Below are positions 53,572 to 62,432 of a stretch of DNA of 64,000 nucleotides, one piece after another (within the stretch, counting starts at the first letter, position 1; every line of letters starts with the position of its first letter). This DNA comes from JANQIO01 sp043513815 (GTDB lineage Bacteria; Pseudomonadota; Gammaproteobacteria; Pseudomonadales; Halieaceae), in NCBI GenBank assembly GCA_043513815.1, contig CP121313.1:930001-994000 (forward strand), in the 5' to 3' direction. A program made the position numbers and the translations under genes. Below the pieces are notes generated by a model, which worked only from the letters and a program-made list of their open reading frames with translations, made no database searches and was not told where the DNA came from.

Positions 53572-55160
53572 GCGAACAGAACTTCGATGCCATTGTGATA
53601 GGTGGCGGTCACAACGGCCTGACCGCGGCCAACTACCTCGCCATGGGTGGCATGAAGGTCTGCGTTCTCGAGCAGCGCCAGGTGGTGGGCGGGGCGGCGG
53701 TCACCGAGGAGTTTTATCCGGGCTATCGCAATTCGCTAGCCTCCTACGTGGTCAGCCTGTTGCGGCCCGAGGTGGTGCAGGACCTGGCGCTGCAGCGCTA
53801 TGGTTACGAGCCTATCCCGCTGGGCAATTCCCTGTACCTGGACTCCAGCGGCGACTACCTGCTGCTGAACGGTGACGAGACCCATGACCGGGCCCAGTTC
53901 GAGAAGTTTTCGGCTACCGACTACGACGCCTACCTGGCCTTTGACGCGACCATCGAAAAGGTGGGCGATATTCTCGCCAGACAATGGCTGAAAGCGCCGC
54001 CGAAGCTGTCCGGGGGTGGTGTCAGCGATCTGCTGGGCGCAGTAAAGCTGGGTTTTGATGTCTACAAGCTGGATGAAGACGCGCGCTGGCGGCTGATGCA
54101 GTTTTTTGTCGGCGCCCCTGACACCATCATCGAACGCTGGTTCGACAGCGACAAGATCAAGGCCATGGTGGCCGCCCATATCCTGCCGGCCAATTACGCG
54201 TCGCTGCAGCAGCCCGGCGCCAGCCTGTCGATGTTGCATCACGCGGTGGGGGAGATCGACGGCCGCAAGGGTGCCTGGGGTATCGTGCGCGGCGGCATGG
54301 GCGCCATTACCCAGGCCATGGCCGCCTCGGCCCGTGACAAGGGCGTGGAAATTCGCACCGCCGCCCTGGTTGACACTATCCTGCTGGACGCCGGCCGCGT
54401 CAGCGGCGTACGCCTGGCCGACGGTGAGGCACTCAGTGCGCCGGTAGTCGCTGCCAACACTGACCCCAAGCGCACCTTTCTCAAGCTGCTGGGTGCCCAA
54501 TACCTGCCGCCGGAGTTTGCCCGGGATATCGGCGCCTTCCGCCAGGAGTCAGCGTCCCTGCGCATGAACCTGGCGCTGAAGGGCCTGCCGGAGTTTGCCG
54601 CTGTGCCCGGCGCCGAGCCGGGTCCCCAGCACTGCGCCAGCATCACCCTGATCGAGAGCAAGGACCACGTGGAGCAGGCCTACCAGGCTTCCCGCTCAGG
54701 TGTGCCGGCCTCGCCGCCCATCATTGAGGCGATCATCCCCAGCGCCATGGACGACGGACTGACCGACGCGCCTGGCACCCATGTCATGAGCCTGCTGTGC
54801 AAGTACATGCCCTACGATCTGGCTGGCGGCCGGCACTGGGATACTGAAAAAGACCGGGTGGTCAGTGACATTCTCGATTACGTCGAGCGCTTCATTCCAA
54901 ACCTGCCGCAGATTCTTGAACACGCGCAGTGCCTGACGCCGCTGGATATTGAACGCACTTTCGGCATGACTCGCGGCGATATCTGCCACGGTCGCCTGGA
55001 ACCAGATCAGCTCTTCAGTATGCGGCCCCACCCGCAGGCGGCCCAGTATGCGACGCCGGTGCCGGGCCTGTACCTGTGTGGCTCCGGCGCCCATCCCGGC
55101 GGCGGCGTCACCGGCGCCCCGGGCCACAACGCCGCCAGGCGCATCCTCTCAGACAGGTAA
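53568..55160 (+). CDS. FAD-dependent oxidoreductase, PYROXD2-like (third of three)
   Basis: A 530-residue flavoprotein with VIGGGHNGLTAANYLAMGG at the N-terminus, NSLASYVVSLLRPEVVQDLAL, and LYLCGSGAHPGGGVTGAPGHNAARR at the end. It carries the same architecture as the copies at 40314 and 41923. It overlaps the symporter gene by 4 nt (ATGA), while an MFS gene follows 6 bp later. Function is unknown within the family; substrate oxidation linked to the imported compound is inferred. Confidence 0.87.
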   Translation: MSEQNFDAIVIGGGHNGLTAANYLAMGGMKVCVLEQRQVVGGAAVTEEFYPGYRNSLASYVVSLLRPEVVQDLALQRYGYEPIPLGNSLYLDSSGDYLLLNGDETHDRAQFEKFSATDYDAYLAFDATIEKVGDILARQWLKAPPKLSGGGVSDLLGAVKLGFDVYKLDEDARWRLMQFFVGAPDTIIERWFDSDKIKAMVAAHILPANYASLQQPGASLSMLHHAVGEIDGRKGAWGIVRGGMGAITQAMAASARDKGVEIRTAALVDTILLDAGRVSGVRLADGEALSAPVVAANTDPKRTFLKLLGAQYLPPEFARDIGAFRQESASLRMNLALKGLPEFAAVPGAEPGPQHCASITLIESKDHVEQAYQASRSGVPASPPIIEAIIPSAMDDGLTDAPGTHVMSLLCKYMPYDLAGGRHWDTEKDRVVSDILDYVERFIPNLPQILEHAQCLTPLDIERTFGMTRGDICHGRLEPDQLFSMRPHPQAAQYATPVPGLYLCGSGAHPGGGVTGAPGHNAARRILSDR

Positions 55161-55166
55161 CCTGCC

Positions 55167-56390
55167 ATGTCCGTCGCCGCTACCAGCGCTGAGCTGGTGC
55201 ACGAACAAACCGTTTTTGATGACTGGCGCTCGATTGTCATTGCGCTCTACATGACCCTGGTGGGCTACGGCGTACTGGTCGGTATACCGGTGATCAGTAC
55301 CGCCTGGGTGACGCAGCTGGGCTTTACCGAAGTACAGGTCGGGCGCGTGGCCGGTGCCGACCTCGGCGGCCTCTCGCTGGGTGCGGTACTGACGGCCCTG
55401 GTGATTGGCCGCTGGAACCGGCGCGGCATCGTGCTGCTGGGCGCCGCCATGGCAATTGCTGCCAACGCCTTGTGCATGGTGGTGGTGGATTACCAGGGCG
55501 TACTGTGGCTGCGCTTTATTGCCGGCATCGGCAGCGGCCTCTACACGGCGGTAGCTGTGGCCACCCTCGGTGCCACCTCAAAGCCCGCCCGGGCCTACAA
55601 CCTGATGCTGTTTGCCTTTGCGTTCTCACAGGCCCTGGAGCTGCATATTCTTCCGCAACTCACCATGAACGGGATCTACCTGGTATTCATCAGTTGCTAC
55701 CTGTTCGGGCTGGTGTTCCTGGCCTGGCTGCCACCGCGACCGGCGGACGCCGCCCTGGACGTCGAGCTGGAGGTCGCCGAGGAGAGCGGGGCGCACCACA
55801 CCGAGCATCGCCACGTCCCCGCCTGGGTACCCTGGCTGGTGCTGGCAGCGATCTTTGCCACCTACATCAATATCGGTGCCTACTGGACCTATATAGAACT
55901 GGCCAGCCTCGCCTCCCGGGCGACACCGGAGTGGACCAGCCAGGTGCTGGTATGGACTTCCTTCTGCTCGATTATCGGTTGCCTGGTGGCCACATTGATC
56001 AGCAACCGCTTTGGGCTGGCGCGACCCCTGCTGGTGACGTTGTTGATCCAGGCGCTGGTGGTCGGCATGTTGTTCAGCGGCATCGACAATACCCGCCTGG
56101 TGATCAGCCTGTTCAGTTTCAACTTTCTGTGGATTTTCGTGGACGTGTACCAGATGGCGACTGTCGCCAATGTGGACCACTCTGGTCGCTTTGCTGCCTT
56201 GATGCCCGGGGCTCAGGGTCTGGGTCAGATTGTCGGCCCGAATATTGCCGCCTCCATTCTGGCGGCGGGCCTGGGGTATGCCGGCGTGTTTATCATGTGC
56301 GCTATTGCCTCGCTGCTGGCCATGGCTATCTATGGCTTCATGTACCTGCGTTTGCGCCGCGAGATCCCGGCGCTGGCGGATGCCTCCTAG
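55167..56390 (+). CDS. MFS transporter
   Basis: A 407-residue major facilitator permease with about 12 helices. The first half contains ISTAWVTQLGFTEVQVGRVAGADLGG and a GRWNRRG loop between helices 2 and 3, the standard MFS signature position. It follows the third flavoenzyme by 6 bp and is the last gene of the series. It could export an intermediate or import a second substrate. Specificity cannot be assigned. Confidence 0.85.
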   Translation: MSVAATSAELVHEQTVFDDWRSIVIALYMTLVGYGVLVGIPVISTAWVTQLGFTEVQVGRVAGADLGGLSLGAVLTALVIGRWNRRGIVLLGAAMAIAANALCMVVVDYQGVLWLRFIAGIGSGLYTAVAVATLGATSKPARAYNLMLFAFAFSQALELHILPQLTMNGIYLVFISCYLFGLVFLAWLPPRPADAALDVELEVAEESGAHHTEHRHVPAWVPWLVLAAIFATYINIGAYWTYIELASLASRATPEWTSQVLVWTSFCSIIGCLVATLISNRFGLARPLLVTLLIQALVVGMLFSGIDNTRLVISLFSFNFLWIFVDVYQMATVANVDHSGRFAALMPGAQGLGQIVGPNIAASILAAGLGYAGVFIMCAIASLLAMAIYGFMYLRLRREIPALADAS

Positions 56391-56501
56391 CCCGTATATT
56401 GCACCAGTTGCCTGATCGCTGGCGCCGGGCTGAAAATTGCCCTTAAGCCTGATGCCACAGAACGACGCTTGATTGGGAAGTGTACTGGTGAAATATCCGG
56501 G

Positions 56502-57383
56502 CTAGCCCCGGCGGGCCAGCACGATGAGGTAGCCTCCCACTGCCAGCGCGAACAGGGGCAGGTAGGGAATGAACGGCCAGTAGGGCATGTAAAGCTCCAG
56601 CGGCATGGCCCAGCCAACGCCTTCCAGGTTGTCGTGGGCCAGTCGCTCCCACAGGGAGCCGGTAGCCGCCCCGACCATGCCCGTCAGTACCACCAGCGAG
56701 CCCAGGGTCGCCAGCGCGGGCTGCGTGCTGCCTGAATCCCGGGCCATCTGCTTGCGTACCCAGGCGGCAATGCGCAGGCTGATGGCGGCCACGCCCAGCC
56801 AGTAGTACAGGTAGTGCACCCAGTCCGGGTTGTTGTAGTAGAACACCGCGTACCAATAGGTGCTGAACGCATAGGCCCACAGGAAGTAAATACCGCTCTT
56901 GTGCAGCAGCTTCCAGTGCCGGGTCTTCGGTGTGAACAGTTCACGGCCCCGCTTGAAGGAGGTCACCGTCATCGCCAGCAGGAAGGTATAGCCCACCAGG
57001 CCCTCTATCACGTCGCGCAGCACGTAGACCTCATCCACGTAATACTCGGTGTGCCAGCCCACCAGCCAGAGAATGAAGCTGATTTGCCAGGCCATGCCAA
57101 AGGCAAAGCTGAGGCCCAAGATCTTGCGATTGCGCAGCAGCCAGCGGCTGGGCTCGCCGGGCGCCAGGGCCGCCAGCGATGAGGCGGCGAAGGCCAGGTA
57201 CAACCAGGGCACAGACCAGCGTACCGAGGTCTGGATCATGGAAGACACGCCGCCCGCCGTTGCCATATCGCGCACCAGCATGGCGGCCACCATGTATAGC
57301 CCCATGGGTATCGCCACCAGCCAGAACAAGTTCCACTGGTTGATGGCGGGGTGTCGCAACAGGCTTTCCCTGTTAGTACTCAT
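56502..57383 (-). CDS. Membrane protein resembling ferric-reductase-like heme proteins
   Basis: A 293-residue protein with about seven to eight membrane helices. HWKLLHKSGIYFLW in the middle and other His residues near helix ends (GWHTEYYVDEVY) resemble the ferric-reductase/MsrQ transmembrane domain, whose helices bind b-type heme, but there is no C-terminal FAD/NAD domain. It is on the minus strand opposite to the MFS gene and separate from the cluster. The alternative is an unrelated integral membrane protein. Confidence 0.6.
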   Translation of the reverse strand: MSTNRESLLRHPAINQWNLFWLVAIPMGLYMVAAMLVRDMATAGGVSSMIQTSVRWSVPWLYLAFAASSLAALAPGEPSRWLLRNRKILGLSFAFGMAWQISFILWLVGWHTEYYVDEVYVLRDVIEGLVGYTFLLAMTVTSFKRGRELFTPKTRHWKLLHKSGIYFLWAYAFSTYWYAVFYYNNPDWVHYLYYWLGVAAISLRIAAWVRKQMARDSGSTQPALATLGSLVVLTGMVGAATGSLWERLAHDNLEGVGWAMPLELYMPYWPFIPYLPLFALAVGGYLIVLARRG

Positions 57384-57499
57384 CGCTATTCCTGCGCTAT
57401 CTAAAATGCCCAGCCTGAGGTGTTTTGGACAGAGATTCGTCCTGCTGTCGAGGGCCTATACTTTCGGAAGAACCGCCGCGGAATTTTCTGGAGTTGCCC

Positions 57500-57880
57500 G
57501 TGTTTCATATGCTCACCTGTTTCGATCTCAAGCCCGGTGTCGATCTGCCCACCTTTGAGGCGGCGCTGGCAAAGTATGCCGAGCACCTGCAGTCTCGCCA
57601 GCTGCTGGCTGCGGTGAGCCCGGTGGGCACCCGCGCCCGCAATACCATTCTCGATACCGATGAGGGCCGCAGCCAGTCGCATTTCTTTCTGATGCAGTTT
57701 GCAAACCGACGCCAGGCGGACGCGGCAACGGCGCTGATCGAAAGCGGTGAGAAGGAGCCGGACCATATCCACAGGGCGATGTATGCCAGGGCCGACAACA
57801 TGGTATTCCTGTGTTGGGAAGATTCGGTAGGGGAAGACCCGCAGGGCACTGCGGAAGAAGGAGAAGCCGCCCGGCCCTGA
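57500..57880 (+). CDS. Small protein with probable alpha-beta-barrel fold, unknown function
   Basis: A 126-residue protein starting at GTG 57500, where GGAG lies 6 nt upstream; the frame is open to 57425 but those residues look non-coding. The core VDLPTFEAALAKYAEHLQ followed by SQSHFFLMQFANRRQADAATALIE reads like a ferredoxin-like dimeric barrel as in EthD- or ABM-type proteins, possibly the DUF6614 family. I cannot confirm it. A TATACT hexamer is present at 57457. It converges with the TonB-receptor gene at a GC-rich hairpin. Confidence 0.65.
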   Translation: MFHMLTCFDLKPGVDLPTFEAALAKYAEHLQSRQLLAAVSPVGTRARNTILDTDEGRSQSHFFLMQFANRRQADAATALIESGEKEPDHIHRAMYARADNMVFLCWEDSVGEDPQGTAEEGEAARP

Positions 57881-57892
57881 GGGGCCGGACGG
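57867..57892. terminator. GC-rich hairpin between convergent genes
   Basis: CCGCCCGGCCC and GGGCCGGACGG form a 10-of-11-bp stem around TGAG. The TGA is the stop codon of the upstream gene, so the loop contains the end of the reading frame. The receptor gene ends 12 bp beyond. No T-run follows on either strand. Confidence 0.5.
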
Positions 57893-57903
57893 CGCAGAAC
57901 TGC

Positions 57904-60369
57904 TTACCGTACGAAGTTGTACCGCAGGTTGAAGCCATAGGTGCGTGGCTGCAGAGTCGAGAGACGCTGCTGCGCCCAGCGGTTGTTGAAGAACAGCTCC
58001 GCGTCTTCGTCGGCCACGTTGTCCACGAACAGTGCAGCGGTCCACTTCTCGGTTTCCAGACCAATCTGCAGGTCCAGGGTTGACCAGGCATCCTGCTCCC
58101 GCGGCGGGAACGAGAATGATGTGGACTCAACACCCGCGAGGGAGTTGACCGACTCACCCGTATAGGAATAGTTCGCCAGAAAATAGGGCGTTCCACCCAA
58201 CACTTCCCCATTGAAGGTGTAGGACAGGTTAACAGCCCCCTTCCAATCCGGCACGATCGGCAACTGGGTGCCGTCGGAAATGGCCAGTTCGCCCGCGGTG
58301 CCTTCGAACAGAATATCGTCCTGGGACAGCTCACCATCGTTGTAGCCGACGTTGACGTCCAGTGACAGGTTGTCATTGGGTGCCCAGGTGACAAAGGCCT
58401 CGAAGCCGTTGATTTCCGCTTCCGGGAAGTTGAGGATGCCCAGCGAGAACACCCCCTCCTGCGGGTCGTTGGCCTGAATCTGGATGTCATCCCAGACCAT
58501 GTGATAAAGGGCTATATTGAAGCGCAGGCGCTTGTCGAACCACTCGGTCTTGGCGCCAATTTCGTAGCTGTCCACCGTATCGGAGTCATACTGGTTGAGG
58601 GTGCCCGCAGGCGGTGGGAACTGACCGGTAGGCGGCCCAAACACCGACTGGGGCCGCACCGAGTTGGCGCCGCCGCGGCGGAAGCCTTCCGAATAGGTAA
58701 AGTACAGCAGCTGGTCGTCGATGGTGTAAGACAGGTTGACCTTGCTCAGCCAGTCAGTTTCATCGGCCTCACCCTTATCGCCGGGCGCCAGGCAGTAGTC
58801 GATATCACAGTTCGGCGTCTGGCCGCTCCGGTCGACCAGTTGAGCCTGCACCACGGTGAAGTCGTTCTGGATATCAAAGTAGCGACCGCCGGCGGTAATC
58901 GTGAAGTTATCGGTCACGTCAAAGCTGACCTCACCAAACACGGCCCACTGATCCAGCTCGCTGTCGTAGGTGCCGGTGAAGAAGTTGTCGGTGTCCGTTT
59001 TCGGTGTAATGCCGTTGAAGTAATAGCCGGCGTAGTTGACGTAGGCAAACGCTGGCGTGTCGCTGAAGCCGTTGAGAATGCTCGAATAGAACAGTTCGTC
59101 CACTTCGCGCTTGTTGTAGAAGCCACCGACAATCGCCGACCAGCGGCCCTCGGTGGGCGTGGCGTAGCGCGCTTCCAGCGTCCAGGACGTGGTCTCACGG
59201 GTGTCGTAGGACTGCGCCAGCGGGTCGCCGCCGAAATCCAGATAGAGAATGTCGTAGTAGGGTGCGCCCGCCTGCAGGTAGTCGTGGTACTGCTGGAAGG
59301 ACTGGTGGTAGGCGGTGGAGTCCGCAAAATATTCGTTCTCGCGATCGAAGTAGGCACCCATTACCACGAAGTTACCGATATCCAGGTCAGCTTCGACGGT
59401 GACCGAGAGCTGATACCACTCGTCTTCCCAACTGTCGTCGGTATAGCGAATCTGGTCACGATCGCCCAGCCGCGGGAAGATGTCGGTGTCCTCATAGGAC
59501 TGCTGGTTGAGGTCAGCGTCAGCGAAGCCATCCAGTTCGCTCTTCTGGTAGATGGCAGAGAAGTCGATGGTCCAGTCTTTCGCCGGTGTCAGCCGCAGGC
59601 CAACGCGGCCGCCGTACCACTCGGAGGAATTGACGTTGTCCTGTGCCTGGCGGGCGTTGTCAAAGGTGCCGCCGGGTGAGGGCGAGCGTACGTTGTCGAC
59701 CCAGCCGCCCTCGTCGGCGTAGAAGCCAACGACGCGCAGTGCCGCCTTGTCGCCCAGCGGCACGTTGGCCATCGCGCTGAGGTCGTAGCTCTCATCGTCG
59801 CCGTCAATGCTGGAGCCGGTGAAATCGACCCAGCCATAGGTGCCCGTCGTGTCGGGTTTGTTGGTAATCACCCGCAGCGTGCCGCACTGGGCCGCATCAC
59901 CGAACAGTGAACCCTGGGGGCCGGCCAGCGCCTCGACCCGGGCAATATCCACCAGGCGTGGATCGGGGTTCTGCCCCGCCGCGGTAATAGGCTGCTCGTC
60001 GAGGTAGATAGAGGTGGTGGCGCTATCGGCAAAACTCAGGCCCTGGGCTGCACAGCCACGCATGACCACCGAGGTGCCCCCTGGCTGGATCTCGGAGATC
60101 GCCAGGCTGGGGATCTGCCCCACGTAGTCATTGAAATTCTTGAAGCGCTGAAGGGTGATCTGCGCGTCGGTAATCGCGGTGATGGAAACCGGGATTTCCT
60201 GCAGGTTCATGGAGCGCTTGGTCGCGGTCACCAGCACTTCTTCCAGTGCGGGCTTGGCCGCGTCCTGAGCGCCGGCAAAGCCGGCCCCGGTACTGGATAG
60301 TGCAGCGGTCACCGCGAGACCGATAGGTTTTTTCGCTGCGTCCAGCGAGCTCGTTCCGTGTACAGCCAT
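57904..60369 (-). CDS. TonB-dependent receptor
   Basis: An 821-residue outer-membrane receptor. A signal peptide (about 1-35) is followed by a TonB-box-like EEVLVTATKR and a plug with NDYVGQIPSLAISEIQPGGTSVVMRG and ARVEALAGPQGSLFGDAAQCGTLRVIT, then the 22-strand barrel. The chain ends YNFVR, so the usual terminal aromatic residue is followed by two more. Such receptors import siderophores, heme, or large organic compounds. The ligand is unknown; its nearness to the amine cluster may be accidental. Confidence 0.93.
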   Translation of the reverse strand: MAVHGTSSLDAAKKPIGLAVTAALSSTGAGFAGAQDAAKPALEEVLVTATKRSMNLQEIPVSITAITDAQITLQRFKNFNDYVGQIPSLAISEIQPGGTSVVMRGCAAQGLSFADSATTSIYLDEQPITAAGQNPDPRLVDIARVEALAGPQGSLFGDAAQCGTLRVITNKPDTTGTYGWVDFTGSSIDGDDESYDLSAMANVPLGDKAALRVVGFYADEGGWVDNVRSPSPGGTFDNARQAQDNVNSSEWYGGRVGLRLTPAKDWTIDFSAIYQKSELDGFADADLNQQSYEDTDIFPRLGDRDQIRYTDDSWEDEWYQLSVTVEADLDIGNFVVMGAYFDRENEYFADSTAYHQSFQQYHDYLQAGAPYYDILYLDFGGDPLAQSYDTRETTSWTLEARYATPTEGRWSAIVGGFYNKREVDELFYSSILNGFSDTPAFAYVNYAGYYFNGITPKTDTDNFFTGTYDSELDQWAVFGEVSFDVTDNFTITAGGRYFDIQNDFTVVQAQLVDRSGQTPNCDIDYCLAPGDKGEADETDWLSKVNLSYTIDDQLLYFTYSEGFRRGGANSVRPQSVFGPPTGQFPPPAGTLNQYDSDTVDSYEIGAKTEWFDKRLRFNIALYHMVWDDIQIQANDPQEGVFSLGILNFPEAEINGFEAFVTWAPNDNLSLDVNVGYNDGELSQDDILFEGTAGELAISDGTQLPIVPDWKGAVNLSYTFNGEVLGGTPYFLANYSYTGESVNSLAGVESTSFSFPPREQDAWSTLDLQIGLETEKWTAALFVDNVADEDAELFFNNRWAQQRLSTLQPRTYGFNLRYNFVR

Positions 60370-60540
60370 GTCGACCCCTACCCTGTATTTTTGAGGGATT
60401 AAATCATATTTGTTTTTTTATTGCTCTTATCGTACTTCCGCTGCGGGTGCTGTCGTCAATATCCAACAACGCTTTATTCCTATCGTCGCCGCCTATAGGC
60501 CCGGATATCGTAAATTGTTACGCCCGGTTACACTCGCCGG

Positions 60541-61491
60541 ATGACTACTTTGATCGCCACATCCGTGGTTCGTGGCAGCCAGCAGGGCGAAAGCCACGGC
60601 GGCATTTATCTCGTCGACATAGAGCAGCAGCGGGTTTTCCAGCCGGTAGACTGGGACACAGCGGACATCGACTGGCAGGGGCGCGGCTGGGACCGGGGGC
60701 TGCGTGGCATCGCCTTCGACGACCAGCGGGTGTTTGTCGCCGCCAGCGATGAACTGTTTGAATACGATACCGACTTCAACCCGGTGGCCTCCTACCGCAA
60801 CCCTTACCTGAAGCATTGTCACGAGATCGCGGTCTACAAACGCAGGCTTTACCTCACCTCAACGGGCTTTGATTCCCTGCTGGGGTTTGACCTCGACAAG
60901 AACGCATTCAGCTGGGGCCTGAAACTGGCCCGCGAGCGCAAGGGTCTGCGCGCCCAGCCCTTTCATCCCCAGCGCACCGGTGGCCCCCAGCCGGGCAACA
61001 CGCTGCATATCAACAACGTGTTTGCCAACAAGGATGCGCTCTATGTCAGCGGGCTCAGGACCGATGGCCTGCACGCCTATACCGGTCGCTATATCCGCCC
61101 GGTGGCAAACCTGCCCCAGGGCACCCACAATGCGCGCCCGCACCGGGACGGTGTGTTGTTCAACGACACCGAGAAGAATGCCGTACGGTTTATCTCGGCC
61201 AGCAGTCCGCAGCGCATTTTCGCGGTACCGGAATATGACCCTGCACTGCTCACCCATACCAACGTGGACAGCTCCCAGGTGGCCCGGCAGGCTTTCGGCC
61301 GCGGGCTTTGCACCATTACCGACAGCACCTTTGCTGTGGGCTCTTCACCATCGACCATTACCCTGCATGACCTGGACACCATGAAGACGATGCTGTCGAT
61401 CAACCTGTCGCTGGATGTGCGCAATGCCATTCACGGCCTGGAAGTCTGGCCCTTCGGGACCCCGGCGGACGCCGACGCTGACGCGGCCTGA
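60541..61491 (+). CDS. Beta-propeller-like protein of unknown function
   Basis: A 316-residue protein without signal or membrane segment. It has repeated short blade-like units in which a phrase on an event or value is followed by a beta-turn (for example GLRGIAFDDQRVFVAASDELFEYD and HEIAVYKRRLYLTSTGFDSLLGFD). This suggests a six- or seven-blade propeller but no known family. It is divergent from the TonB receptor gene across 171 bp and converges with the lipoprotein gene at 61500. Confidence 0.65.
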   Translation: MTTLIATSVVRGSQQGESHGGIYLVDIEQQRVFQPVDWDTADIDWQGRGWDRGLRGIAFDDQRVFVAASDELFEYDTDFNPVASYRNPYLKHCHEIAVYKRRLYLTSTGFDSLLGFDLDKNAFSWGLKLARERKGLRAQPFHPQRTGGPQPGNTLHINNVFANKDALYVSGLRTDGLHAYTGRYIRPVANLPQGTHNARPHRDGVLFNDTEKNAVRFISASSPQRIFAVPEYDPALLTHTNVDSSQVARQAFGRGLCTITDSTFAVGSSPSTITLHDLDTMKTMLSINLSLDVRNAIHGLEVWPFGTPADADADAA

Positions 61492-61499
61492 GGTGCGGT

Positions 61500-62360
61500 T
61501 CAGCAGCTTCTCGGCGGTGCGAAGCCAATGCCCAGGGCGGTCACGGTCGTGCGGCGCACGGTGCTGATCTCCGCCGAGGCAATATCAATCTCGAACAAAA
61601 CCCGCTCGCCAGTGGCATTGACTCCCGCGCCCAGCAGTTTGCCAGAGGGCTTGAAGGCGATGGAGTTCACCTGGCGAATGCCGGCATCGAGCTCGCCGAC
61701 AATGCGGGGTTGGCCGCTCTGGGTATCAATGATCAGCAGGAACTGCAGACGGTCGATCCCCTCGCCGTCGAGGCTGCCGATACCATAGAGGTCGCCATCC
61801 GGGTGAAAGTCCGCGGCGGCGACACTGTAGTCCGTGCGCCCGAAGACACGCGCGATCGCCAGGTAGTCGCCGGACAATGGGTCGATGGTGTAGAGCATGT
61901 GAGAGCCCGTGGCCGCGGGGTCCGCCTGGCCAAATCCATACAGGCGACCGCCGGGGGCAAATGCCAGCGCGGCCATTTCGATACGGGGCAGCGCCTCGGG
62001 CCCGATGCGCCGGGCGAAGCCGCTGCAGCGATCCAGGCGCAGCAGCCCCCAGTAGCGACGCACCCCGGGGTCGGTGTCATTGTTGTAGACAAAGACTTCG
62101 CCGTCGCTGGGGCGTATGGCCATAGCGGCCGGGGCTTCCAGCCGACCCGGCCCCGGCAAGCCGACAAGATTGTGTACACCAAGACCGCTGTGCAGCGTAT
62201 AGAGGGCTTTGTATTCCGGGTCGACGCCGTACAGTACCGTCAGGTTCGGCGGCGGTTGTGGTGGTGGAGCGCGGTATTGATTGCCGCAACCGCTGAGCAG
62301 GCCGGCGGCCATTACCGCGGCGCTGGCCATGATGATGAGTGGGTGTGTCTTCAGCCCCAT
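61500..62360 (-). CDS. Propeller-like lipoprotein
   Basis: A 286-residue lipoprotein. The start at 62360 (ATG) gives a signal ending in the lipobox LLSGC (Cys about residue 25), then a Pro-rich linker. The mature part has repeated units such as RIEMAALAFAPGGRLYGFG and DYSVAAADFHPDGDLYGIG, typical of NHL/DUF4394-like or SMP-30-like propellers. Function unknown. Its gene lies 72 bp after the sulfotransferase stop codon, on the same strand. It converges with the other propeller-like gene. Confidence 0.72.
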   Translation of the reverse strand: MGLKTHPLIIMASAAVMAAGLLSGCGNQYRAPPPQPPPNLTVLYGVDPEYKALYTLHSGLGVHNLVGLPGPGRLEAPAAMAIRPSDGEVFVYNNDTDPGVRRYWGLLRLDRCSGFARRIGPEALPRIEMAALAFAPGGRLYGFGQADPAATGSHMLYTIDPLSGDYLAIARVFGRTDYSVAAADFHPDGDLYGIGSLDGEGIDRLQFLLIIDTQSGQPRIVGELDAGIRQVNSIAFKPSGKLLGAGVNATGERVLFEIDIASAEISTVRRTTVTALGIGFAPPRSC

Positions 62361-62432
62361 GGGGTTCCGGTTATTCCTGCTCCGGCAAGTCATCCGCGCC
62401 TGCCATGCTGCGCCAGGACCGGGCATGCTGGC

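Noticed and set aside
40314..55160. Carotenoid biosynthesis cluster
   Set aside because: The flavoenzymes belong to the same superfamily as phytoene desaturase, but no phytoene synthase, lycopene cyclase or other carotenoid gene is nearby, and the motifs fit PYROXD2 better.
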